A stretch of DNA of 64,000 nt, taken from contig JAHCKM010000001.1 of assembly GCA_026125795.1 (NCBI GenBank), positions 62,001 through 126,000 of the forward strand. The letters are read 5' to 3'. The notes under the pieces were generated by a model. That model saw only the letters and a program-made list of their open reading frames with translations. It was not told the origin of the DNA and ran no database searches. The DNA comes from Burkholderiaceae bacterium. GTDB lineage: Bacteria > Pseudomonadota > Gammaproteobacteria > Burkholderiales > Burkholderiaceae_C. The position numbers were made by a program, and so were the translations under genes. Positions within the stretch are counted from its first letter, which is position 1. Every line of letters begins with the position of its first letter. Of the stretch, positions 26,486 to 34,239 are shown in pieces.

Positions 26486-27037
26486 CTACGCGCTCGCGCG
26501 CTTGCTGCGGCGTGCCGTCTTCGCCGTGGCCCGTACCTTGCGCGCTGTGGACTTCACCTTCTGCGCGGTCTTGGCCACCACCTTCGGCTGGCCCGCGGCC
26601 TGCGCCGCCAGTCGGCCCGACAGGTCGGCCACCTTCTCGGCGAATCCGAGTGAGGCCTTGGCCACCGGCAGGTTGATCCTGCGCAGCGCGTTGAAGAACG
26701 CCGAGTCGTGCGACCAGGCCGTGAGCGCGTCGAAGCGCTCGACACCGCTCGCGGCGCGTTTGGCCGCGCCATCGACCCATGCGTCGGCGCGATCGGAGAT
26801 GCGGTCGACGGCGCCGATCACCAAGTGGCCCACCTTCTGCTCCGCGCCGATCAGCTTGTTCTTGACGCCGGGGCTGACCAGCGAGCGGCCCGCCAGGAAC
26901 TGGGCGTAACGCTCACCGGCGCCGGTCATCGCGCGCGCGGTGCCGTAGCGATAGGCGGCGATCAGGTGCTTGGCGGCGTCGTTGTACTGGCCGAGCACGT
27001 TGACGGTGGTCGCGTTGATGGGGCATTGGGCGGTCAT
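26486..27037 (-). CDS. conserved helical protein with basic Lys/Ala tail, unknown function
   Basis: The 183-residue protein is predicted all-helical: an N-terminal ~130 residues with amphipathic helices and a C-terminal 45 residues rich in Lys, Ala and Arg (KTAQKVKSTARKVRATAK), like histone H1-type or PhaF-type tails. The layout recalls phasin-like proteins that bind polyhydroxyalkanoate granules and DNA, but I do not see a definite phasin motif. It is convergent with murA-like and sits in its own short unit. ATG 27037 has AGGACCTTTGC upstream, a weak ribosome site. Confidence 0.6.
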   Translation of the reverse strand: MTAQCPINATTVNVLGQYNDAAKHLIAAYRYGTARAMTGAGERYAQFLAGRSLVSPGVKNKLIGAEQKVGHLVIGAVDRISDRADAWVDGAAKRAASGVERFDALTAWSHDSAFFNALRRINLPVAKASLGFAEKVADLSGRLAAQAAGQPKVVAKTAQKVKSTARKVRATAKTARRSKRASA

Positions 27038-27124
27038 GCAAAGGTCCTGTGTGGTTGGAACAGGAGGCGATCATTCACCGGTTTGCCTAGGCGCCGAAAA
27101 CTAGAACGTTAGGCTGATCAGCCT

Positions 27125-27151
27125 AAAAGCCCGCGCCGTAGGGCGCGGGCT
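27125..27151 (-). terminator. intrinsic terminator of the qorB-like gene
   Basis: On the - strand AGCCCGCGCC and GGCGCGGGCT form a perfect 10-bp stem with a 4-nt loop, followed directly by a TTTT run, 21 bp after the qorB stop. This is the clearest Rho-independent terminator in the window. Next to it lies the perfect palindrome AGGCTGATCAGCCT (27111-27124). Confidence 0.85.
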
Positions 27152-27171
27152 CTCCGAACGTCGGCGCGCAT

Positions 27172-28059
27172 TCAGTGGCCGGTCTTCAGCCAGCTCTGAT
27201 CGGTCGCCAGCCAATCGTCGAACGACTGCGGGTCGCGTCCGGTGATGCGGCGGAAGTCGCCGCTGACCTCGGCCACGCGTCCGGCTGCGGTGTTGGTGTC
27301 GAACGACGCGAACACGCGCGCCAGCGGCTCCGGCAGTCCGGCGCCGATCATGCCCTGCACCAGACCTTCCAGCGGCACCTGCGCTACGACGATCGGTCCG
27401 CCGATCACCGCGCCGACGCGTTGGGCGATCTGTGCCTTGGTCAGCGCCTCGCCGCCCGACAGCGTGTAGGTCTGGCGGCCGGTCTCGCGCCCGGCCAGCA
27501 CCGTGGCGGCGGCCAGTGCCAGGTCGTCGCGCGCGATGTCGGCGCTGCCCTGTGCGCCGTCGGCGGCGTACCAGGTGCCCGAGGCGAGCGCACCGGCCAT
27601 GAAATGCGCCAGGTTCTCGAAGTACCAGTGGTTGCGCAGCACGGTGAAGCCGGGCAACGTGCTGGCCGCCAGCGCCTGCTCGGTGCCGGCATGGTCGGGC
27701 GCGATCAGCAGCGGCGAGCCCTCGGGCTGCGGCATCGAGGTGTAGACCACGTGCTGCACACCGGTCTTGGCCAAGGCATCGATCGCGCGCCGGTGCTGCT
27801 CCAGGCGGCGCCCGGGTCGATCGAGCGCATCTGTGCTGATCAGGAGCACCCGCTCGACGTCGACGAACGCGGGCCCGAACGTGGCGGCATCGTCGAAGTC
27901 GAGCGCGCGCACGGTGACCCCGCGCGCCGCCCAGTTGGCCAGCTTGGCCGGCTGGCGCGTGCCGGCCACGATGCGCGTCGCCGGCACCGACAGGGTGTGG
28001 GTCAGGTGGTGAAGCACGCGCTGGCCGAACTGGCCGGATGCGCCGGTGATGCCGATCAT
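27172..28059 (-). CDS. qorB: NAD(P)H:quinone oxidoreductase/NmrA-like protein, QorB type
   Basis: The 295-residue atypical SDR has MIGITGASGQFGQRVL with the GxxGxxG dinucleotide motif, a NADP-preferring Arg in AGTRQPAKL, and VLLISTDA and VVYTSMPQ strands as in E. coli QorB (YtfG). QorB reduces quinones with NADPH and has been linked to quinone or electrophile stress. The divergent HxlR gene is the counterpart of E. coli ytfH/qorR, which supports the assignment. ATG 28059; the longer in-frame ATG upstream runs through the promoter. An intrinsic terminator follows. Confidence 0.82.
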   Translation of the reverse strand: MIGITGASGQFGQRVLHHLTHTLSVPATRIVAGTRQPAKLANWAARGVTVRALDFDDAATFGPAFVDVERVLLISTDALDRPGRRLEQHRRAIDALAKTGVQHVVYTSMPQPEGSPLLIAPDHAGTEQALAASTLPGFTVLRNHWYFENLAHFMAGALASGTWYAADGAQGSADIARDDLALAAATVLAGRETGRQTYTLSGGEALTKAQIAQRVGAVIGGPIVVAQVPLEGLVQGMIGAGLPEPLARVFASFDTNTAAGRVAEVSGDFRRITGRDPQSFDDWLATDQSWLKTGH

Positions 28060-28124
28060 GGGGACTCCGTTGGGGGTGAGGAACATGTGTGCGGAGTCTA
28101 GATGGGGTACCATCGCATCAGGAA

Positions 28125-28146
28125 GTACATACATTTTGGTAAGTGC
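28125..28146. promoter_or_regulatory. candidate HxlR (QorR) operator in the divergent promoter region
   Basis: GTACATAC (28125-28132) and GTAAGTGC (28139-28146) form an imperfect inverted repeat (6 of 8 paired) around ATTTTG. The GTAC-TAC half-site type is what HxlR regulators often bind. It lies between qorB (start 28059) and qorR (start 28172), so one site could control both. Confidence 0.5.
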
Positions 28147-28171
28147 CACCCGGAACGTGAGGAGCGCACAC

Positions 28172-28582
28172 ATGCCCGAGTCCCGCAAGACCGCCGTGCC
28201 GGTCCGCACGCCGGCGGTGCCGCAGCGCGGCGAGTTGTTTGCCGAGCAGTGCCCGTCGCGCGAGGTGTTCAAGCACGTCACCAGCCTGTGGGGCGTGTTG
28301 TCGCTGGTGGCGCTGCAGCAGGGCACGCTGCGCTTCAGCGAACTCAGGCGTCAGGTGGGCGGGGTCAGCGAGAAGATGCTGGCGCAGACGCTGCAGGTGC
28401 TGGAGGCCGACGGCTTTGTCGAGCGCAGGGCGCTGCCGGTGGTGCCGCCGCACGTCGAATACAGCCTCACGCGCCTCGGGCTCGAGGTGGCGGTGCGCGT
28501 GGCCGAGCTGGCCGACTGCATCGAGGCCAACCTGCCGCTGGTCATGCGCCACCGGCGCTCGCGCGCGCAGGCCGCCGCGTGA
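28172..28582 (+). CDS. qorR: HxlR-family transcriptional regulator, QorR-like
   Basis: The 136-residue protein is a winged-helix HxlR regulator: CPSREVFKHVTSLWGVLSLVAL near residue 30 with the family's conserved Cys, the recognition part RFSELRRQVGGVSEKMLAQTLQVLEADGFV, and the wing PPHVEYSLTRLG. HxlR proteins commonly sense electrophiles or oxidants through the N-terminal Cys. Divergent from qorB. Its 3' end overlaps the 3' end of the convergent RND pump gene by 41 bp. ATG 28172, with GAGGAG upstream. Confidence 0.85.
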   Translation: MPESRKTAVPVRTPAVPQRGELFAEQCPSREVFKHVTSLWGVLSLVALQQGTLRFSELRRQVGGVSEKMLAQTLQVLEADGFVERRALPVVPPHVEYSLTRLGLEVAVRVAELADCIEANLPLVMRHRRSRAQAAA

Positions 28583-31500
28583 CGCGGCGCAGCCAGCCGA
28601 GCGCGCGATCGCGCCAGATCTCGATCGAGTCGTAGAAGCTCGGGATCACCAGCAGGGTGAGCAGCGTCGAGGTGATCGTGCCGCCGATGATGGCCACCGC
28701 CATCGGCCGGTAGAACTCCGCACCCTCGCCGACGCCGACGGCCACCGGCATCATGCCGGCGATCAGCGCGAAGGTCGTCATCAGGATCGGGCGGAAGCGC
28801 TTGCGCCCGGCGGCCATCAGCGCCGCCTCGCGGTCCATGCCCTGGCTCTCCAGCACGCGCGCCGCGTCGAGCAGCAGGATGGAGTTCTTGGCCACCAGGC
28901 CCATCAGCATGATGATGCCGATGAAGCTCATCAGGTTGAGCGTGCCGCGCGTCAGCAGCAGTGCCAGCACCACGCCGATCAGCGACAGCGCCGCGCCCAG
29001 CATCACCGAGATCGGCGCGGTGAACGAGCCGAACTGGATCACCAGGATGAGGTACATCAGTCCGATGCCGCTGACGAGCGCGGTGCCCATGCGCGAGAAC
29101 ACCTCCTGCTGGTCGCGCGAAGCGCCGGCCAGCTCCACCCCGAAGCCGGGCGGAAACGGGATCGCCTGCGCGAGCTTGAGCGCATCGGCGGTCACCTCGC
29201 CGGGCGAACGGCCCTGCGCGTTGGCGCTCACCGAGATCGTGCGGCGTCCCTCGGAGTGCTGGATCTGGCTCGGCCCTTTGCCCATCGTCACCGTGGCGAT
29301 CTGCTCCAGCGGCACGATGCGGTTGCTGCCGGTCACCGCGATCGGCAGGCGCTCGATGTTGCTGGCGTCCACGCGGTCGCTCGGGTGCAGGCGCACCGCC
29401 ACGTCGCGCGTCTCGCCGGACGGATCGACCCAGTCGCCGACCTCGACGCCGGCAAACGCCACGCGCAGCGACTGCGCGGCGTCGGCCACCGAGATGCCGA
29501 GCGCGTTGGCCAGCCCACGGTCGAGCTCGATCTTCAGCTCGTTCTGCGGTTCCTGCTCCGACAGGCCGACGTCCACCGCGCCCTTCACGCCGCGCATCTG
29601 CTCCATGAAGGCCGACGTGATCTCCTGCAGCTTGCGCGCGTCGCTGCCGGTGAAGCGGATCTGCACCGGTTTCTGTGCGCCCATGTTGAGGTTCTCGATC
29701 ACGGTGTACTCGGCGCCGACCAGGCGCGCGGTCAGGGTGCGCAACTCGACGGCGATCTCGGCGGCCGAGCGCTTGCGCTGCGTGCTCTTGCCGATGTCGA
29801 CGTAGACGCGCCCGCCGGTCGGATTGACGAACGCGTTGGTGGCGACCGTTTCGCGCACCGTGCGCGCCAGCGTGGCCGCGCCCTCGACCTTCAGGCGCGA
29901 ATACTCCAGGCTGCTCGACGACGGCGTGCGCACGTCGATCACCACGGTGCCGGCGTCGGAATCGGGCAGGAAGCTCGAGCCGCCGAACTTCGCGTGCAGG
30001 AAGATCGCCGCCGCCAGGCTGCCGATCGCGATCAGGAACATCCACACGCGGTGGTGCAGCGCCCACGCTATCACGCCGCCGTAGTTGTCCGCCTGGTGGT
30101 CGAACCAGACGTTGAAGCGCTCCAGCAGCCGGCTGATGCCGCGCTTCGTTGCTTGGGCATGGCCCGGCGGGTCGCCCCAGTAGGCCGACAGCATCGGGTC
30201 GAGCGTGAAGCTGATGAACAGGCTCACCAGCACCGAGGCCACCACCGTGAGGCCGAACGGGCGGAACCATTCGCCCGACACGCCCGGCATGAAAGCCACG
30301 GGCACGAACACCGCGACGATCGAGAACGTGGTCGCTGCCACCGCCAAGCCGATTTCCGAGGTGCCGTTGAGCGCGGCCGTGCGCCGGTCCTCACCCGCTT
30401 CCATGTGGCGCACGATGTTCTCGCGCACCACGATCGCATCGTCGATGAGCACGCCGATCGCCAGGCTCAGACCCAGCAGGCTCATGAAGTTGAGCGTGAA
30501 GCCGCACAGCCACACCGCGATGAAGGCGGCGATCACCGAGGTCGGAAGGCTGAGCGCCGTGATCAGCGTCGAGCGCCAGGAGTTGAGGAACAGGTAGACC
30601 ACGAAGATCGTCAGGCCGGCGCCGAACACCAGCGCATGGATCACGTTGTTCAGGCTGTTCTGCGCGTCCTTGCCGCCGTCTTGCGTGATCTCGAGCCGGG
30701 TGCCCTCGGGCAGCGTCCGGTTGATGTCGGCCACCAGCTGGCGGGCCTCGTCGGCCACCGAAACCGTGCTGGCCTCCCGCGATCGCGTGACCGACAGGCC
30801 GACGTTGGGGTTGCCGTTGCGCAGCGAGTAGCCGGCCAGCTCGGCGAAGCCGTCTTCGATCTTCGCCAGTTGCCCCAGCCGCACGATCTCCTCGCCACGC
30901 CGCCGCACCACGATCTGCTCGAACTCGCCCGGCGACTCGATGCGGCCGACCAGCCGGATGCTCTGGTCCTCGAGCGCGCCGCGCACCTTGCCCACCGGCG
31001 CGGTGGTGTTGTGCGCGCGCAGCGCGTTCACGACCTCGGTGACCGAGATCGCGTACTCGCGCAGCTTCTCGGCGCGCAGCAGCACCGACAGCTCGCGTTT
31101 CAACGATCCGTTGACGGTGACATTGGCCACCCCGGTGATGGCACGAAAGCGGTCGGCCAGGTCGTCCTCGGCCAGGCGCGAGATCGCGGCATGGGTCTGC
31201 GTGGTGCTCGACAGCGCGAGCTGCAGGATCGGTTGCGCCGCCGGGTCGACGCGCGTCAGCACCGGCTCGCGCATCTCCAGCGGCAGCTTGTGGCGCACCG
31301 TGCCGATGGCGTTGCGCACCTCGTCGGCGGCCTCCACCATGTTCTTCTCGAAGTTGAAGATCAGCACGATCTGCGCGCTGCCTTCCTTGGCGGTGGAGCG
31401 CACCTGATCGATGCCCGAGATCGTCTGCAGCGACTTCTCGATGCGGTTGATCAGCTCGCGCTCGGTGGTCTCCGGCGACGCGCCGGGGTAGGGGATGGTC

Positions 31501-31640
31501 ACCACCAGAACCGGCTGCTCGACGTCGGGGATCTGATTGACGCGCAGCTTGGTGAGCGCGAGCAGGCCCGCGAACATCAGCGCGATGATGATCACCACCA
31601 TCGCGATCGGGCGCTTGATGCTGAAGTCGGAGAGGAACAT
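28542..31640 (-). CDS. RND efflux transporter permease (HAE1/AcrB family)
   Basis: The 1032-residue inner membrane pump starts FLSDFSIKRPIAMVVIIIALM and has RND-typical 12 TM topology with two large periplasmic loops. The proton-relay residues are present: Asp400-Asp401 in IGVLIDDAIVV (TM4) and Lys918 in VAKNSILL (TM10). It works with the membrane-fusion protein encoded upstream and an outer membrane channel, which is not in this operon. Likely substrates are lipophilic or amphipathic compounds, not more precisely known. It is 93 bp downstream of the adaptor gene, with a repeat element between. Confidence 0.93.
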   Translation of the reverse strand: MFLSDFSIKRPIAMVVIIIALMFAGLLALTKLRVNQIPDVEQPVLVVTIPYPGASPETTERELINRIEKSLQTISGIDQVRSTAKEGSAQIVLIFNFEKNMVEAADEVRNAIGTVRHKLPLEMREPVLTRVDPAAQPILQLALSSTTQTHAAISRLAEDDLADRFRAITGVANVTVNGSLKRELSVLLRAEKLREYAISVTEVVNALRAHNTTAPVGKVRGALEDQSIRLVGRIESPGEFEQIVVRRRGEEIVRLGQLAKIEDGFAELAGYSLRNGNPNVGLSVTRSREASTVSVADEARQLVADINRTLPEGTRLEITQDGGKDAQNSLNNVIHALVFGAGLTIFVVYLFLNSWRSTLITALSLPTSVIAAFIAVWLCGFTLNFMSLLGLSLAIGVLIDDAIVVRENIVRHMEAGEDRRTAALNGTSEIGLAVAATTFSIVAVFVPVAFMPGVSGEWFRPFGLTVVASVLVSLFISFTLDPMLSAYWGDPPGHAQATKRGISRLLERFNVWFDHQADNYGGVIAWALHHRVWMFLIAIGSLAAAIFLHAKFGGSSFLPDSDAGTVVIDVRTPSSSSLEYSRLKVEGAATLARTVRETVATNAFVNPTGGRVYVDIGKSTQRKRSAAEIAVELRTLTARLVGAEYTVIENLNMGAQKPVQIRFTGSDARKLQEITSAFMEQMRGVKGAVDVGLSEQEPQNELKIELDRGLANALGISVADAAQSLRVAFAGVEVGDWVDPSGETRDVAVRLHPSDRVDASNIERLPIAVTGSNRIVPLEQIATVTMGKGPSQIQHSEGRRTISVSANAQGRSPGEVTADALKLAQAIPFPPGFGVELAGASRDQQEVFSRMGTALVSGIGLMYLILVIQFGSFTAPISVMLGAALSLIGVVLALLLTRGTLNLMSFIGIIMLMGLVAKNSILLLDAARVLESQGMDREAALMAAGRKRFRPILMTTFALIAGMMPVAVGVGEGAEFYRPMAVAIIGGTITSTLLTLLVIPSFYDSIEIWRDRALGWLRRVTRRPARASAGGA

Positions 31641-31649
31641 GTCAGTGTC

Positions 31650-31713
31650 GCTCGGCCGCCCGAAGGCACTGACGCGCCCCCTCGGGGGGCAGCGAACGAA
31701 GTGAGCGTGGGGG
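31650..31713. repeat. intergenic repeat with CCCCCTCGGGGGG stem
   Basis: This element, between the adaptor and pump genes, contains the stem CCCCCTCGGGGGG followed by CAGCGAACGAAGTGAGCG. I recall this sequence type as common between genes in Comamonadaceae-like genomes. It may act as a partial terminator or RNA stabiliser inside the operon. Confidence 0.5.
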
Positions 31714-31733
31714 TCGTTTCATTGTTCGCTCGG

Positions 31734-32879
31734 TCAGGGCTTGGCCACGATCGGCGCGCTGGCGCCGCCGGCGGGTGCGGCGAGCTCCACCTTCTGGCCG
31801 TCGACCAGCGTGCTGCCCGGCGTGCGCAGCACCCGGTCGCCCGCCGACAGGCCGCTCAAGACCGGATGGTCGCCGCGCCGCGCGTCGCGCTCGCCGAGCT
31901 GCACCTGCACCTTGTGCAGCGCCTGGTCCTCAACGCGCCACACCTGGGTGGCGTCGCCGGTGCGCAGCACCGCGCTGTCGGGCACCGTCAGCACCTGGGC
32001 CGAGCCGGCCTCGATGCGTCCCTCGGCGTACAGGCCGGCCACCTTGGGCATCTCGCCGGCGGCAAACGCGACGATCACCTCCACCTGGCGCGTGGTGGCG
32101 TTGGCAGCGGCGTCGATGCGCTTGATGGTGCCGCTGAAATCGGTGGCGGGATAGCCGTTGACGCGAAAGTCGACGCGCTGGCCGACCTTGAGCTCGTGCA
32201 TGCGGTCGGCCGAAACCAGCCCTTCGAAGCGCATGCTGCGCGGGTCGATCACCTTGACCAATTCCTTGCCGATCTGCGCCGTGTCGCCCGCGGACACCTT
32301 GCGGTCGCTGACCACGCCGTCGAACGGCGCGCGCACCTCGGTGCGTTGCATCATCTGGCGTGCCGACACCACGCGGGCGCGCGCCGCCACAAGCTCGCTC
32401 TGCGCGTTGTTGCGCCTTACCTCGGCGTCTTCCAGCGCCTGCATCGACGTCATGCCCTGCGCCTGCAGCGTCTTGTGGCGCTGTACCTGGCGCTCGGCCT
32501 GCTCGAACGCCTGCGAGACCGCGCGCACCGCCTCCTCGGCCGACGACAGGCTGTCGCGGATCGCGGTGTCGTCCAGGCGCACCAACAGATCGCCGCGGCG
32601 CACCGCCTCGCCGTTCTCCTTGAACACCTGCAGCACCACCGACGACACCTCGGCGCGCAGGTCGGCGCGGCGCTCGGGCTGGATCGATCCGGTCACCACC
32701 GGACCCTGGGCGCGCGCGCTAAGGCGCAGGATGTGCAGGTCTTCAGGGGCCAGCAACAGCGTCGGCGGCGCGGCCTTGGCGGCGCGGTTCTCGCCCGCCG
32801 GCGTCCCGGGCCCGCCTTTGCCGCAAGCCGCCACCATCACGGTGGCCAGGATCAACGGTGCGAACAAGCGGCTCGGCAT
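31734..32879 (-). CDS. efflux RND transporter periplasmic adaptor (membrane-fusion protein)
   Basis: The 381-residue protein has a lipoprotein signal with lipobox VAAC near residue 19. It then shows the adaptor order: beta-barrel/lipoyl halves (VVLQVFKENGEAVRRGDLLVRLDD), a coiled-coil hairpin (about 105-170, AIRDSLSSAEEAVRAVSQAFEQA... QSELVAARARVVSARQ), the second lipoyl half (RTEVRAPFDGVVSDRKVSAGD) and the beta-barrel and membrane-proximal domains. It bridges the RND pump to an outer membrane channel. ATG 32879 starts directly at the signal peptide. It is the first gene of the pump operon. Confidence 0.9.
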   Translation of the reverse strand: MPSRLFAPLILATVMVAACGKGGPGTPAGENRAAKAAPPTLLLAPEDLHILRLSARAQGPVVTGSIQPERRADLRAEVSSVVLQVFKENGEAVRRGDLLVRLDDTAIRDSLSSAEEAVRAVSQAFEQAERQVQRHKTLQAQGMTSMQALEDAEVRRNNAQSELVAARARVVSARQMMQRTEVRAPFDGVVSDRKVSAGDTAQIGKELVKVIDPRSMRFEGLVSADRMHELKVGQRVDFRVNGYPATDFSGTIKRIDAAANATTRQVEVIVAFAAGEMPKVAGLYAEGRIEAGSAQVLTVPDSAVLRTGDATQVWRVEDQALHKVQVQLGERDARRGDHPVLSGLSAGDRVLRTPGSTLVDGQKVELAAPAGGASAPIVAKP

Positions 32880-33139
32880 GCGGGAGACTCCGGGGTCGAC
32901 GGGAGGGGCTGGCGGCGCCGCCTGGCCCGGGGGTAACCTGGCCGTTGGCGCCTGTGCCAGCGCAAGGGGCGCTAGTCTCGCACCGATTGGCCGGCGGCCG
33001 GCGCGGCCTGCGACAGAGCGTCGCGGCGGCGGCGCCACCTGCAGCCGGGTGCGATGGCCGCATCGGCATCGGCTTTGCGTGGAACCCACTCGAGCCGGAA
33101 CGGGCGCGCTGGTCCTGTGACGGAACACCGAGGGTTGTT

Positions 33140-33694
33140 ATGCTCGAAACGATGGACGCGCCCAAGCCGGCACCCGCCACTGCACCGCCGTCGGTGCAGG
33201 CGCTGTTCCCGATGCTCTACAACGAGCTGCGTCGTCTGGCGCGGTCACGCCTGGCAGCGGGGGGTCGGCACACGCTGCTCGACACCGCCTCGCTGGTGCA
33301 CGAGGCCTACCTGCGCATGCAGCGCGACGGCGGCGTGGCGCTCAACGACCGCGAGCATTTTCTGGCCTATGCCGCGACCACGATGCGCTCGGTGGTGATC
33401 GACTTCGTACGCCGGCGCAACGCCGACCGGCGCGGCGGCGGCGTCGAGCACGTCACGCTGGACACGCGCGCCGCCGATGAGCTCGGCGCCTCCGACGACG
33501 AGATCCTCGCGGTGCACGATGCGCTCGAGACGCTGGCCAAGGTCGATCCCCGCCTGGTGTCGGTGGTCGAGATGCGCTACTTCGCGGGCTTGTCCGACGC
33601 CGAGATCGCCGCCGCGCTCGGCCTGAGCGATCGCACCGTGCGGCGCGACTGGGAGCGCGCGCGGCTGTTGCTGGCCGAAATGCTGGGCAAGTAA
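33140..33694 (+). CDS. ECF-like RNA polymerase sigma factor linked to a Ser/Thr kinase
   Basis: The 184-residue protein belongs to the extracytoplasmic-type sigma group (TIGR02999-like) that is found next to Ser/Thr kinases: FPMLYNELRRLARSRLA, LLDTASLVHEAYLRMQ, FLAYAATTMRSVVIDFVRRR (region 2) and LVSVVEMRYFAGLSDAEIAAALGLSDRTVRRDW (region 4 helix-turn-helix). Such proteins direct RNA polymerase to dedicated promoters, possibly under control of the kinase by phosphorylation. ATG 33140 has GAGGG 5-6 nt upstream; ATG 33152 is possible. Kinase genes follow. Confidence 0.87.
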   Translation: MLETMDAPKPAPATAPPSVQALFPMLYNELRRLARSRLAAGGRHTLLDTASLVHEAYLRMQRDGGVALNDREHFLAYAATTMRSVVIDFVRRRNADRRGGGVEHVTLDTRAADELGASDDEILAVHDALETLAKVDPRLVSVVEMRYFAGLSDAEIAAALGLSDRTVRRDWERARLLLAEMLGK

Positions 33695-33781
33695 CACCCG
33701 GCACGCCGCCGCCGGCGTGCCCGATGTCCCGGCGCACGCGACGCTTGCGTGGAACAGCCCGAGAACAACCGTTTGCACGCG

Positions 33782-34024
33782 ATGACGACACCCATGCCCG
33801 ACACCGCATACCTGCGGCAGGTGAACACGCTGCTCGAACAGGGGCTGGCGCTGCCGGAAGCCGAGCGCGAGGCCTGGCTGCAGGCGTTGCCCGACGAGCA
33901 TCGCCCGTTGGCGCCGTTGCTGCGCACGCTGCTGATCCGAGCCGAGGTGGAAACCGACACCTTCATGCGCATGCCGGTGGAGCTGGGCGGAAACGGCTGG
34001 GTGCGCCGCGCACGCCGGCGTTGA
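33782..34024 (+). CDS. small ORF, duplicate of the kinase N-terminus
   Basis: The 80-residue ORF matches the first ~60 residues of the following kinase: LLEQGLALPEAEREAWLQAL here against LLEVGLALPEGEREAWLQAL there, and VETDTFMRMP against VETDAFMRAP. The match is without gaps at an offset of 261 bp (87 codons). It ends with a stop 15 bp before the kinase start and lacks any kinase domain. It could be a relic of a tandem duplication, or a small partner that mimics the kinase's N-terminal regulatory helix region. A longer GTG start at 33749 is possible. Confidence 0.55.
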   Translation: MTTPMPDTAYLRQVNTLLEQGLALPEAEREAWLQALPDEHRPLAPLLRTLLIRAEVETDTFMRMPVELGGNGWVRRARRR

Positions 34025-34239
34025 CGGACACTGCGACCGATGCCCCCGCGCGCCACGCCCGACACGCAGCACCTGCAGCAGCTCAACACGCTACTCGAGG
34101 TCGGGCTGGCCTTGCCTGAAGGCGAGCGCGAGGCCTGGCTGCAGGCGTTGCCGGAGGGGCAGCATGCGCTGGTGCCGCTGCTGCGCGCCATGCTGCGTCG
34201 TGCAGCGGTGGAGACCGATGCGTTCATGCGCGCCCCGGC
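33797..34239 (+). repeat. tandem duplication, 261-bp period
   Basis: Segment 33797-33978 aligns without gaps to 34058-34239. The best run is 29 identical bases (33863-33891 and 34124-34152) covering the codons for EREAWLQALP. Divergence elsewhere is mostly at third positions, as if both copies were once under coding selection. Confidence 0.8.

Noticed and set aside
27107-27126. GTTAGGC...GCCTAA palindrome resembling attC site ends
   Set aside because: It is only about 20 bp long, lacks the paired inner boxes of attC and the second end is GCCTAAA not GCCTAAC; it adjoins an intrinsic terminator and is 36 kb from intI.
28239-32936. 1565-codon open frame on the + strand
   Set aside because: It is antisense to the RND pump and adaptor; translation is His/Arg/Asp-rich without any motif, while the - strand has complete proton-relay residues.
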